A stretch of 64,000 bases of DNA from Opisthorchis felineus. Taxonomy: Eukaryota; Platyhelminthes; Trematoda; Opisthorchiida; Opisthorchiidae. The notes under the pieces are model-generated. The model made no database searches. It was not told the origin of the DNA and worked only from the letters and a program-made list of their open reading frames with translations. The stretch is taken from positions 356,643 to 420,642 of the forward strand of contig SJOL01006800.1 of the NCBI GenBank assembly GCA_004794785.1, read 5' to 3'. Numbering within the stretch: position 1 is the first letter of the stretch; each line of letters opens with the position of its first letter. Below are positions 44,540 to 55,497 of the stretch, piece after piece. The position numbers were made by a program, and so were the translations under genes.

Positions 44540-44625
44540 TGGTAATAGTTAATACTAATAATACTAATAATACTAATACTAATAGTTAATAGTTATTGAT
44601 AATAGTTAATAATAATGTTAATAGA
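44540..44625. repeat. AAT/ATAGTTAAT microsatellite
   Basis: Imperfect run of TAATACTAA and TAGTTAATA units, about 85 bp. Confidence 0.75.
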
Positions 44626-45949
44626 AACCCAGCTCAGACGTTGAATTGCCTTCTCAGAGGTTCTGGTATTACGCATCACTCGAAGATTCCGTTTACCAGT
44701 TACAGCATCTGTTTGGACGATACTATTATGCGATAACACTCATGGCCCCATGTCAATTTTAGACATGTTTGACAGGCCACACTTACAAACGTGTTACCTG
44801 CACATGAGTTTACACAGGGACACGGATTGTCTTTTTTGGGTATGCCGTTGAACAGAAAACAAGACGACCGGATACAACGTAAGACATAAATTCAAAATAT
44901 CTAAGACGCCTGGTCCACGATGATCCCGAAAAATCCGTTCATATTTGCCTTTCTTTCGAATATGGCGGTTGAGTTATCAATTAGAGCAATATGAAAAGAT
45001 ATTGAACAGGCCTATGTTGTGGTGCGTTTAAATTTAACTCACTTATGGGGCACCGCAACAGCTTTCAGCAAAACTGCCGATGTTATCACAACGAAGGTCT
45101 GGGGAACTGCAAAGACCATTGGCAAGCAAACTTTCGTTTAAAGGCGATTCGCGCAGGCGTTAGATCTCATGTAGCTAAATAGCCAAATGATGACAAAACA
45201 AGAGTTGGCCTTTGAACAGTCGAGCTTATTCTGAGTGTTATTATGTTGCACGCTACTGATTTCTCTCTCAGCAAATGCATGCTATACTGGCATCTGTTTC
45301 CAAATTGGCCTGTCACAGCAAACAACTATGACAGACACCCGTGCACAATGGATTATGCCCCATGATGTCTGCTATATGTGCATCAGCCTGTACGCCATGC
45401 TTTCAGTATAGATCCGATGGAATAAGACCGGGGAGCAAACAGGGGGGACAAATCTGAGACCATCAGCATGCCCGCATGGCAGCCCACAATTTTAAATTCA
45501 AATGGCTACAAGTAAACGCTCTAGACCTACATCCAAGGAGGTATCTGGCGGTCCGCCTCACTCAAGAGGCGCATTATAGGCACAACAATATGGCTTGCTA
45601 AGTCTTGCAATTGTTCAGCTGGGTCTGTTCAGCGATGGTCACATAGAGTTGCAGGTCTGGCTATCTGGTGATTCCGGTAAACTAAAGCGGATATGACGTA
45701 CTTAATTTGTCCAACGGCCTTTCTCCGACGGATTACTGTGAGTCCATTGATGACCGACCAGTCCAATACGGCCAGCACAAACATGATAGCGGTTGCTGCA
45801 AATGGAACTAGTTCGGTCTCCAGGTCAAATGGCTCTGATGACGCCTTTGTGCCCTGCTTGCCTGGGTTCTCTGACTCAAAGTTAACGGTCGTTGAATTAA
45901 GGAACTTTAGCTTGCATTGTTTCCCACCATGCCGTCCTGCCTTGTGCCT
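44626..45949. other. unassigned; right part may belong to the next LINE end
   Basis: No gene seen in 44626-45690. The plus-strand frame at 45693-46067 reads into the LINE 3' end and may be part of its decayed ORF or UTR. Confidence 0.3.
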
Positions 45950-46095
45950 TACGTCAGAAAATTTGGACATCGGACCAAAGTATCCAGATAGCATGGCTTT
46001 TGTCCACCAGGTTTGCTGTTCCCAGTGTTCCATTGGCCATACACAAGCTGCTTCAGTTGGGAAATAAACCTAGTATTATTATCAATATTATTAAT
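45950..46095 (+). mobile_element. LINE 3' end with GGGAAATAAACC and ATT-repeat tail
   Basis: Ends AGTTGGGAAATAAACCTAGT followed by ATTATTATCAATATTATT. The same end occurs at 55955-55998. AATAAA sits directly before the ATT units, as expected when the tail is added after the poly(A)-type signal. Confidence 0.65.
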
Positions 46096-47089
46096 GTTTC
46101 CGTATATTCTGAAAACCTGTCTCAGCCACCGCTTACGACTGTCTGTGATCCTAGTCTTCATTCCACCAAAGCGCATTCGTAGGAGAGCCCCACCTTTTTC
46201 GGCACTCGTTCGGTCGATCGAACATTAGGTATCTGCCTATGGTTGTGCGTGCGAAGCTTGCTTAGTTATTGAAGGCTGCACCGGCTGCATTTCGTGTACG
46301 AGGACAGCTAGGACCATGCAGACGTGCAGCTTGGGCTCATGTCGCCGGCTCCGGCTGTTTTGCACTCGTTTCTTAAATCTACCAAAAGCCGCGTTAGCCT
46401 CTGAGACACCGGATATCAGCTGAAAGTCAACGGTCAAGTCAGCAGGCAACAATTTTCCGAGATAACGTCAGTCAGCGCAGTAGTCCACAAGTTCCGTTCC
46501 AGTTATGACGCGTGGAGGAGTGTTGGGGACTATGCCTGGCGCAGGATTATTCGGAAGGATGCTTACTTTGCGTTGATACTTGGGCTGAACTGCGCAGCGA
46601 CCGCCAAAACTTATATATTACGCGCCGCAGTTCATATTGTGTATTAGTATGCAGTACACAGTCATTCACAGAAATGAGGATGCGGACCTTGGTCTGATTA
46701 ATCCTATTCTTCGCAATGAAGCATCTGCTGTTTACCAGGCCTACATCAAGCCGATAATTGAACCGTACGCCAGTATCATCGTTCACAGAAGCCGCATCCA
46801 AGGTGACTGTAAAGATTGAAAGGGTTGGACAAGGATGCACCCGTGTTTTAAGCCAGTGAAAATTTCAACATTACTTGAATTCCTCATCAGATTATTGCCT
46901 CTGCAATTGTCAGGTGAAGACTTGCCTCCTCTTCTTGTGTGGAGTGACACATTTTGAAGCATCCTTGGGCTCTGGCGGGAATTCCTGTTCCTGCCTAACC
47001 ATAATGGCCTGATAAATAAGTGAATCCTCCAGTCGAACTACCATACTTGAGCAGTTCTCAACTCAATCAGTCTGCACACTAGTTCCAGC
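46096..47089. other. unassigned stretch
   Basis: Short overlapping frames on both strands (46237-46452, 46547-46840) without family features. Confidence 0.3.
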
Positions 47090-48450
47090 CTCCACATATT
47101 CCATCACCAAAAAGGGGAAAGTATGGGGCATATGGCCAAGCCTTGGTTAGTTCGGGAACTAGGTAGCTACGTATAGAGGGCGATAACTTTGATGCATGAG
47201 TGCCATTGACTGGGCGATTGGGCCAATTCTGCCAGTGTCATCAACCATTGGTGAGTTGAGTCCTGACGTCCCCATCCAGGAAAGCGACAGTTTCAGACCC
47301 AATCAAGTGTACTGGCCATCACCGTCCACCTCTTGTCACTTCTACTCAGCACAGAGCTAGGCATAAAAGATCTATGAGGCGGAAGGGCTACTGTGATGCG
47401 AAGTACATGCCCCAACCAGCGTAACCTATGCAGCGCGAGTAATTCGTCTATCGCGCGAGAGTTCTCTCTTCATAAGACAATCTGGCGTACCTCAGCATTG
47501 TTTATCCGATGTTTCCACCAGGCCCTATCAATGCTTCGAAGAGATCGATGGTGAAAAACTGAAATCTGCATGTTCTGACTCTTTCGCTTATTGGTTCACC
47601 GACAACTGCCTTCTTTTAATCGGTTGATTGAATCAGTCGAAACAGGGCGCGGCGTTTGCCTGCAGAGAAAGCCTTCCTTACCTCCTGCATTCAAAATCCA
47701 CCAGCGTTTTCCGTTGTTCTTGAGGACCGTGATTATTCGGTGTTTGAGGAGTCTGTGTGTGCTATCATAATCGCTAACTGCTAGAATGACTTTTCGGGCA
47801 GCACCAAGATCTGCTGATCACGACGATATTTAGTGTTCATTTAGTCGATTCAGATGGCCCGGACAAACGCTTCTGAAAGCGGAGAGCATTGCTTCTTTTT
47901 ACTCGCCTCTACTCAACCCCCAAGCAATCTTCCTCGTCCACAGGACTGTGCGTTTCCAGTAGCTTTCTAGCCAGGTCAGCTCGATCCGCTTCAGCTGCTG
48001 AAACTTGTCGAAGTTGGTGAAGTTGGGCATTCATATCACCCGCCGGGATTACAGTATCAGTCCTTCTCGCCGATCGAAGCAGACGTAACAGCTCTTGAAA
48101 AAACTCTTCCTTCGCGGTCTCGGAACTGCAGTCTGTTGAGGCGTGTGCTGACGCAACAAGCAAACACCGATTATCGCATCAACCTGCGTTAATCTCAAGT
48201 GAGCTAGGCAACCACACAGCGAAAAGACGACTGTTTACTGGAATCCGGTTCAGTAAGGCACTTTCAGCCAGAAGCACAGTGCAACTCCCACATCGCAAAT
48301 ACCACGAGCCATTGCGTCAGGATCACCAGATACCCAAAGAGTGAAATGAAATGGGCTCCTCCTAAACGGTTTGAGGAGCACGAACGAAGTTGGGTCCTGT
48401 ATGCGTGTTTCCGAGCTGCGCCTTTGACGCACAGTGCTATCTTCTGAAAA
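47090..48450 (-). mobile_element. RTE-2 copy, endonuclease and 3' tail with the reverse transcriptase deleted
   Basis: Minus strand from the right: SSETRIQDPTSFVLL, FTLWVSGDPDAMARGICDVG (ORF start, 48450-48260), ASAHASTDCSSETAKEEFFQ, ELLRLLRSARRTDTVIPAGD, MNAQLHQL (endonuclease, 48180-47960, GDMN metal site intact), a linker scrap (ALFRLIQST near 47640), then the 3' tail and UTR (47585-47090) parallel to 14975-15905. The rest of the endonuclease and nearly all of the reverse transcriptase are missing. Confidence 0.8.
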
Positions 48451-48599
48451 AGCTTTGCGGGTGAAGTAAACCTTTTTAAGCCAAAATGTTGCATTTTGTT
48501 GCATATGTGCCCAGACCAAAAATTAACCTAATCGGCTGTCATTTTTAGCAGTTTGTCTTAATTAATCTCTTTTCTAAATTTTTGTGCACAGTCGACTTT

Positions 48600-49482
48600 C
48601 AGCTTGCTGTGCTATGGCTTCGGAAGTGGCCACACGCGTTTGTTGAGAAATTGAGGCTGTATCCTTTTCACACTTCAAGGCGGTTGAGGAGGCGGTAAAT
48701 CAATTCATGAAGGATAACTATGTGGTATTTGTGCGTTCATCCAGTAATCGAAGCACCAGCGCTGTTTTGGGTCACGAACGTGTGTAACACAAACGCAGCA
48801 AGTAACCTGCAAGACGGACGAAAAGTCGAGGATTCCGAAGTAGCTAGTAAAGTTAGCAATGTTTCTGATAAAAAACAGTACACGAAGCACCGGCTCTCCA
48901 GTGCGGTTTTGTCTAAGGAGGCAAAGGAACCATCTTGCAGTCACCTCTTGTTATCTTGAACATAACCATAAGGTGCCTAAGTTTTTGTACGATCGGCTTC
49001 CGGTTAATCGAAGGCTAACAGAAGACGAGTTGGGCGCCTGCAGGGCCCTTCTGACGTGTGGAACGCCGTCGTGTGAAGTGCGGCAGTTTGTAGCCAGTGA
49101 ATTCGGCAAGATCCTTACCACTCAGGATGTATACAAGTACCGCCGGAAGTGTCGACTGGCTCTGTTGAGCGGGCCCACGTAGTTGAGTTGTATTTTGGCA
49201 GATAATATGCCTTCGGTCCTGGCAAAACTTCGGCAGACTGGACGCTTGATTGTGCGGCAGATAGTGTTGTTTGGACGCTTCCCAGATGTAGTAAATGTAG
49301 ACGGAACACAGGCGACAAACCGTTTTGCGGAAGTTTTTTCAAAGCACGTAATATTCGGCCCGTAGCTACAAGCTGTGTACCTTCCTGATAACGAATGGCA
49401 TGGGTGCGGGACATCCGGTCATGTATGCCTTCGTGGAGAGCGAACAGTTTGCTCCTATGCGTAAACTGTTCGAAAACGAGGG
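48600..49482 (+). pseudogene. FAR1-like / Mutator-like (MULE) transposase remnant
   Basis: Plus strand, in order: FSHFKAVEEAVNQFMKDNYV (FAR1-type lead, 48664-48725); after frame changes HLAVTSCYLEHNHKV (zinc-finger His pair of FAR1/WRKY-GCM type, near 48930-48972); RRLTEDELGACRALLTCGTP, VRQFVASEFGKILTTQDVYK; then VLAKLRQTGRLIVRQ and FPDVVNVDGTQATNRF (start of the MULE transposase core, with the D-x-T..TN signature and first catalytic Asp, 49284-49330); and GHPVMYAFVESEQFAPMRKL (49409-49468). It then breaks into an RTE-1 5' end. A stop at 49180 and other shifts show decay. Members act as cut-and-paste transposases or domesticated factors; only part of the core is present. Confidence 0.7.
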
Positions 49483-49990
49483 GGGAGTCAGTTCGATCAC
49501 AGTGCTTGCGTCCTGCATCATTGTTTCTGACAGACAACATACATCAATGAAGAGGGTATCCAGCGTAAGAGCAAGAACCACCTGTTGACCTGCTTGCCTC
49601 AGTGTGCGCACAATAAAGGCTTTTGGGGTTTGAATACAGACACCGAAGTGTTGAGGGTTTTGGCTGAACTCGGATGTACATAAGCTCCAGCTAAGTGTGA
49701 TGCAAGGCCAGCAGAACGGTCAGTCATAGTGCTGGGACCTGCGGAGAAAGCATTCAAATTTGGTGGGGGAGGGCGAAAGACGGAAAGCTTGAAAGCGTAA
49801 GAAAAGAGGCGTCAGCAGTAGCATGTTTTCGCTTACCCGCCTTTCTGTGTGCAGCAAGTAAGGCGACCCGGTTGATGGCACGACGCGACGCCCGATGTAA
49901 CATGAGAGTATTTTTAGCTGTAAATGTCATGGTTGTACGAGGGCTGGGATACCGCCAGGGCGCCCACACCTAGACAGGACCCATCAGCTC
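49483..49990 (-). mobile_element. RTE-1 5' end (ORF start and 5' UTR)
   Basis: Minus strand from 49990: 5' UTR with CCTGTCTAGGTGTGGGCGCC and GGTATCCCAGCCC, GGCTGTTTTC-like AT/GC alternation, then the ORF start TLRQAGQQVVLALTLDTLFI, DVCCLSETMMQDASTVIELT. It ends at the MULE remnant, so one of the two was cut by the other. Like copy D it keeps only the 5' end. Confidence 0.8.
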
Positions 49991-51129
49991 CAAATAGTTC
50001 GTCTGCTAATGAGACCTCTTGGATTTTATGTAAGTCTCGTATTTCTTGAGGGATACAGTAAGTAGGCATGCGAAATAGCCGCTGAATATGGTGTTGTGTA
50101 AGCAAGCGTCAACGACATTATAGCCGCCGAAGTGCTTCCATTTTAGGGTAAGTATTCCTCCCAGTTTGTCAGCCGCCTGCCTCATGGCGACATTTCGACA
50201 ACCTAGCTTACATCTTCATTTCATTTCGGGACGTCAATAGCCTAATGAAAACTTCCCACGAAGAAGGTCATGCGCTTTCCAACAGGACATGTGTACTCAT
50301 CAAAACGACCAATACAACTCAATTTTTATATCGTCTAATTTGGACCTTTTACCTGGTAGAGATGGACGGGCGAGCTCCGACCAGCTGATCAGGCATCGAG
50401 AACCCTTAGCCGCATGTCAGTTGTGTGCGTCAGCGAGGTTCGTCCATCTGTCCTCTATGATCGACATCATGGTCCCCCTGGCATATTTCGCAGGCAATAT
50501 TTGGACACTCTGTTGTTTAACAACAAATTGCACGATCTTTCCGGCCATACTGAACGCGGCTTCCGCAATTTCAACTCATCATAGCAATCATCAAACAAAA
50601 ATCATTTACGGGAATGGCACCTCCGCATGTTTTGCATCCACAAGGGCCATGTAGATCCTAGAATGTTCAGAGGATTATTTCACCTGTAAAACTATCTGAA
50701 AGTTCCGTCCATTGTGAGTGAGTCACATTTTTCCGCAATTCGCGACTTCTCATTACACTAGGCAACATATTCACAGTCGGTGGAGTTTATTGGCCTTGAA
50801 GATTCGCTCAGTTAAACAGATCACCAATGTAGATAATTTGCATACTAATTGATTATACACAGGTGTTCTACACCATGAAGTGGCAACCCCGAAAATGTCG
50901 TAGCTTTTGAGAAATCAATTCCCTTGTGGGAATACTGAGCGGCGTTTTGGAGACACAGCATGCATCTATAGATAAGAAAAGCAAGGTTTCAAAAAGGGAT
51001 GTCGGTTACCTAATCTGACAAAGAGTGTGCGTAATAAAGGCTGCAACATGGATAGCATTTTTGAGGTCAGCAATTGATTATCTTGGTTTATTTTTCTGGA
51101 CGAAGGTTCGGACACCGAACATTAGCTAG
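49991..51129. other. unassigned stretch
   Basis: A minus-strand frame at 49914-50105 (QHHIQRLFRMPTYC) and a plus frame at 50289-50654 look protein-like in composition but belong to no family I recognise. Confidence 0.3.
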
Positions 51130-51990
51130 AAGTCTGTCGGATGAGCTGATTGCACTGCACTGTACGGTGAGTGAGGAGGAAGTGTGGGAAAAGGCCAGTG
51201 AGTAAACCGCTTTGAGGGCAAACGACATTTTTCGGTTACCCAGACCAAAGAAGGGGGTGCATACGTATCCGTTGTTGTACCCCACCTTCAGCCTCCGACT
51301 CAAAAGTCTGGCCCGCAAGGTGTGGGAAGATGTGAGGTTTGTTCGGGGATCCTGCCCTTAGCCCCTGACTCAAAAGTCTGAACCACAAGACACAGGTTAT
51401 TTGGGTTTTCTTGGAGGACCCTGCCCGGATCAGATGACCTGATAATCTGACACACTTAGCTGAAGGGGGCTTGGCTGGCATACCCCAAGTGTGCAGGATG
51501 TACGGTATTACTATCTCCCTCCTAATGCAGCCGCGCACAGCAGGTGCCTTTTGAGCAGCCCCGGAATATTTGGCTTTAAAGCATTGAGACCCTATTGAAC
51601 AATGCGCTGGCGGTAACGGTCAAACGTTGGGCAATAAGAATGTGCGGTTTTTAGAGCCGATCTTTTTAAACCCGTCCTTCCTCGGGGGAAGGCTGCATCA
51701 CTGGTTCCATGGATACGGATATGCTGGTCGCCTGGGGGAAACAACTTACTGCCTTCACTCTCCTATCGCAGAGGACAGTATGACTTTATCGCCAGGCCGC
51801 CTCGTAGCACGATGACTCCCAGCATGGGGTCTCGCTGCTCTTGAGCTGACTGCTCCCCTTTAACCTTCCTGGCATGTCTGCACATTGGGGAACAATGTTC
51901 CAGCAGGTGTAGCCCGCGGGGTCATTGCAGCACAGAAGCCTGACCACCAGAATAAGCTGACGGTTTTAGGCCGGGACTCGAACAGTTCTG
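51130..51990 (+). repeat. inverted duplication, left arm
   Basis: Matches the reverse complement of 53140-53980. Outer and inner parts are diverged (for example CGACTCAAAAGTCTGGCCCG against TGACTCAAAAGTCTGATCCA), while the central 344 bp are almost identical. A decayed peptide FRLPRPKKG ... SLRLKSLARK on the plus strand of this arm has its counterpart LRLPRPRKR ... LKSLIHK on the minus strand of the other arm, so the duplicated unit once coded for protein or derives from an element that did. Confidence 0.8.
51534..51877 (+). repeat. near-perfect 344-bp core of the inverted duplication, left
   Basis: Compared by eye with the reverse complement of 53245-53588: same length, no gaps, one difference found (A in CAATAAGAATG here, C in the other copy). 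The matching 62-codon frames at 51627-51815 (plus) and 53307-53495 (minus) are a result of this identity. Confidence 0.9.
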
Positions 51991-53139
51991 CTCCAGGCAT
52001 TTCTTTCCCGGCTGACTTGCGATTCCACAATTGCAACCCTACCTGCTCTATAAAAATTTTCTGTACGATTCGCGTTCCGGGTTGCGTTTTCACCAACTCA
52101 CTCTTCAAGGAAATTTTTATACCCGACTCCACTATATCAGCCACACCAGTTAATCTCTACAGTTTCACTGTACAACATGATGCTGAGATTTCTGCTACCA
52201 CTTATCCGCATTGCTAATCCCTCCACATCATCATTCTCACTTACGCCTTTTCTTCACCCTGGCCAAAATTCCAAAATTCCAAGTCCACGAGGCCTCAGTG
52301 GTGGTTTGAAGTTTTAGTTCGAATTGATCAGCTGGATTGCGCCGACTCTGCTACTTAGCCAGATCCGCTGTTCTGGTTCCTCATTTTCCGCAATTCGCAG
52401 TTTTTTTTACATACGTCTGGCACGATGCCTTTTGCTTTGCCCTCCCTTTTTTGTTTTTGCCCGCAACCTTCAAATTCTAACGTCTACATCGGATAATGTC
52501 CAATGTTTGTGACACTATCCCTTTCCGCGCAATCCACTGTGCCCACAAACCCCGCCAGTCATTCTTTTATTCTGACTGTAACACTATGATCATGACTGAC
52601 GGATGCCACCCACCAGTTAGGAATAACACTATTATTATTATTTCCACAACAGCCGGAGAAAGGTCCGTCAACAGTTTCTTCTCTTGTTGAAGCAGTCTGT
52701 CTACTGCACTCCAGTAGTCGCTCGTCGGTTCGGCAGTTTACAGAAGTTCTTGTGCCATATATCCAACATTTCCACGGGCGACGTCTGCTTTAGTTCCTTT
52801 TAGCATCGTGGAGAATTTTTTTCGGTTTGGTGCTCAGCCCATAGAGTGCCATTAAACAATCGTGAAATATATTGTGCGGTCACTGAGCTAGGGTCACCTC
52901 GCCTTCCCCATTCTTCGTCCTGGGTTAGAGTGCGGAGTCCGGTTACTTGGAGCATCCGCCGACTGCTGCTTTCTTGACCTGGTTTTTCGCATAGGCAAGA
53001 GGTTCAGCAAGCGCTTCGATTTTCACCTACCAGATATTTTACATGGTTGTTTGTTGCCTTCACGCCAATCAAGGCGTCTCGGGTGCAGTTGTCCCACCTG
53101 GCAAACCGTAAACGTCATCGCCTGGCGTTTTCAACTGAC
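51991..53139. other. spacer of the inverted duplication
   Basis: About 1.15 kb between the arms. It contains a LINE 3' end (52495-52645) and a SINE-head-like scrap (GAGGCCTCAGTGGTGGTTTG near 52291). Confidence 0.5.
52495..52645 (+). mobile_element. LINE 3' end fragment with ATT tail
   Basis: Plus-strand copy of the 36410-36545 family: TTTCCGCGCAATCCACTGTG, CCCGCCAGTC, GACTGTAACACTATGATCATG, CACCAGTTAGGAATAACACT, then ATTATTATTATT. Confidence 0.8.
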
Positions 53140-53980
53140 CCACGCTCCCGACCTAAGCCTGCCACATTGAAGTGGTGGTCGCGCTTAAGTACCGCACTGA
53201 TCATACGGGCTACACTAACTAGACCTTTGTTTCCTAATGTGCAAACATGCCAGGAAGGTTAAAGGGGAGCAGTCAGCTCAAGAGCAGCGAGACCCCATGC
53301 TGGGAGTCATCGTGCTACGAGGCGGCCTGGCGATAAAGTCATACTGTCCTCTGCGATAGGAGAGTGAAGGCAGTAAGTTGTTTCCCCCAGGCGACCAGCA
53401 TATCCGTATCCATGGAACCAGTGATGCAGCCTTCCCCCGAGGAAGGACGGGTTTAAAAAGATCGGCTCTAAAAACCGCACATTCTGATTGCCCAACGTTT
53501 GACCGTTACCGCCAGCGCATTGTTCAATAGGGTCTCAATGCTTTAAAGCCAAATATTCCGGGGCTGCTCAAAAGGCACCTGCTGTGCGAAGCCGCATTGA
53601 GTGCATCTTTCCATAGGGTTAGGTCGAACCCCAGCAGCTGAGCACGCCCGACCAATGAGTCATTGGCTCCGGGTAAGATCCACAAAGGGAAACTTTACAC
53701 TCCGCTGCCTTTTGGGTAAGTGTTTCGTGTCAGAGTCTAGGAGCGTGGTCCTATATCATCTCAGAATTCTGAATCAGATGCCAAGCACAGCCTTCTCAAC
53801 CAAACTCTTACATCTTTCCACTGCCTTGTGGATCAGACTTTTGAGTCAAAGGCTCAAGGAGGGGTATCGTAACCGAACCCTTTTCCTCGGCCTGGGCAAC
53901 CGAAGAGCATCACTTTTCCGCACAGTTATGTGCCTACTGATGTTCTCCTTAACCTCTTCCCACCGCGCAAACAAACGTTG
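53140..53980 (-). repeat. inverted duplication, right arm
   Basis: Reverse-complement partner of 51130-51990. No clear direct repeats flank the pair, so a simple terminal-inverted-repeat transposon is not demonstrated. Confidence 0.8.
53245..53588 (-). repeat. near-perfect 344-bp core of the inverted duplication, right
   Basis: Partner of 51534-51877, with one difference seen. Identity drops sharply on both sides: the next inner bases differ at once (TTTGCACATTAGG against TCTGCACATTGGG) and the outer side after CGCACAG. Confidence 0.9.
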
Positions 53981-53994
53981 CTGGGTTATTTGAC

Positions 53995-54195
53995 TGTCAG
54001 TTACCTGAGAGATAGGTTTGATCCTCGGGAGCTGGAGAAGGCTTTTACTACCGGAAACACCCATGCCCTGTACCAACTGGTACGAATGACTGGCCCTGGG
54101 AAAGCAACGGTCAGTGAAACGGTAAGTGAAAATGAAAGCTCAATAATTCACTCGCAGTGGAAAGATGGACCCAACAATTCGAAGAACAGTTTAGC
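53995..54195 (+). mobile_element. RTE-2 linker fragment
   Basis: Plus-strand frame ALYQLVRMTGPGKATVSETV, SENESSIIHSQ corresponds to the RTE linker just before the reverse transcriptase (LIRTTGP-type block). It is followed at 54205 by GCGGTTCTTAGAGCCGATAA and a GAT run; TTAGAGCCGAT also occurs inside the 344-bp core. Confidence 0.7.
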
Positions 54196-55084
54196 TGCAA
54201 GTAAGCGGTTCTTAGAGCCGATAATGATGATGATGAAACAGTCTGCCCAGCCTAATCACGTTAAAGTACACCTTGCACTGGGTTTTAGCAAGCGGTCGGC
54301 GTCGGTTTCCGCCGTAGGACGACGTGCAAGTCCTTTACGGTCGCGCTGGTGCTTGGTGAATTTTTCTCACAGAAGGAATTAGCTTTCAAGTTTTGTAAGC
54401 TGTTGTAAGATCCTGAAATTCGCTCGAACCGCTTGACTGAGTGCATGAGTTCGCGAACGCCTGATTACTGACGGCAGCTTAGAATTTTCGCAACCATAGT
54501 CGCAATTTTAACTGCGTATACCTTAGCCGAGAGAGAGGCAGTTGCTACGATCGCCTGCGTAGTTTAGGTGGCCCAAACTGGTGTGCCTCACCGGGTTGCA
54601 TGGACTATTACATAGGCCAGGCAAACCAAAAGAAATGAAAAATCAGCACGCAGCCTTGATGGGAGTTTACTACTGATAGCACTCATGGTAGTGTGAGTTG
54701 AAGAAGGAAAACGGCTTTGGGATTTTGCACGAAAATAAGGAATCAAAAGGTTGTGGCAGTGATACCGGTTGTCATGCGATGTCATTTTATCGTGGTTTAT
54801 TCAAGGTGTGTAATGTGAATTTTCATTTATTAGCTTGATTTCTTTAGAACTTCGGTACGTCAACATCCATGTGGTGCGTACGCACGAACTTGTTGGCATG
54901 TCGGTTTAGTTAAAGCAGCAGATTTTACTCGCCAGTTCAGTGTGTCCTGTGCCTGTGCTACCTGTGCCCAACAGCTATCTACCAGAGAAAGTGCTGTTTC
55001 ATGTACCAAAGGATTGTAGTCGAAAGGTTCTGTAGCATTTAGCTGTAGTGACATTAACCCAGCAGAGGTTCATGTAGGCTCGCA
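54196..55084. other. unassigned stretch
   Basis: After a short GAT microsatellite (54222-54236) nothing recognisable is seen. Confidence 0.35.
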
Positions 55085-55250
55085 ATACTCATTACATGGA
55101 TTCACGGATTGGGACACAGGATCGAGGTTTCGCCCAAGTTTACCGGGTTGATTTTGTTCTTGTCGTCCAGCGGCTGCCGTTCCCCTGAAAGGCAAAAGCG
55201 TAAAAAGGGTGTAGCACTGCTCTATAAATTCTCAGCGCGGGCCAGTATGT
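55085..55250 (-). mobile_element. CR1-like LINE 3' UTR fragment
   Basis: Minus strand ends GATCCTGTGTCCCAATCCGTGAATCC. Parallel to the 3' end at 34250-34318 and to 56735-56890 (CGCTGAGAATTTA, CTACACCC, GCAGCCGCTGGACGACAAG). Confidence 0.75.
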
Positions 55251-55252
55251 CT

Positions 55253-55291
55253 ACACTCTGTCTGTCTACACACGCGCTGTCTACACTCACA
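55253..55291. repeat. CTGTCTACACT-type short repeat
   Basis: Four imperfect CTGTCTACAC units (CTCTGTCTGTCTACAC, GCTGTCTACACTCACAC) between the LINE end and the inverted repeat arm. Confidence 0.5.
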
Positions 55292-55304
55292 CGTCCTCCT
55301 ACTG

Positions 55305-55497
55305 ATTGGAAGTTTTCCGTGACTCTGCATCGGCCTGACTCTATCTGTGTCCATCTCCTCGTCTAACGTAGCTGCCACGGAAATGCTTATCCCCTGTCCG
55401 ATTGCAACAATTTTGAAGGCCGTTACGGGGCTGTCCAGAAAACGAAGTGTGTCAGTGCAATGATGGCATGGCACTGCCGTACCCAGTCTGATGGCAT
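55305..55497 (+). repeat. second inverted repeat, left arm
   Basis: Reverse complement of 56518-56727 with roughly four fifths of bases equal. Shared strings: TCCTCCTACTGAT, CCGTTACGGGGCT, GGCATGGCACTGCC, ACCCAGTCTGATGGCA. Confidence 0.75.

Noticed and set aside
51627..51815. Twin 62-codon proteins at 51.6 and 53.3 kb as a conserved gene pair
   Set aside because: Their similarity is fully explained by the identical 344-bp DNA cores; no start context, domain or flanking coding signal supports a gene.
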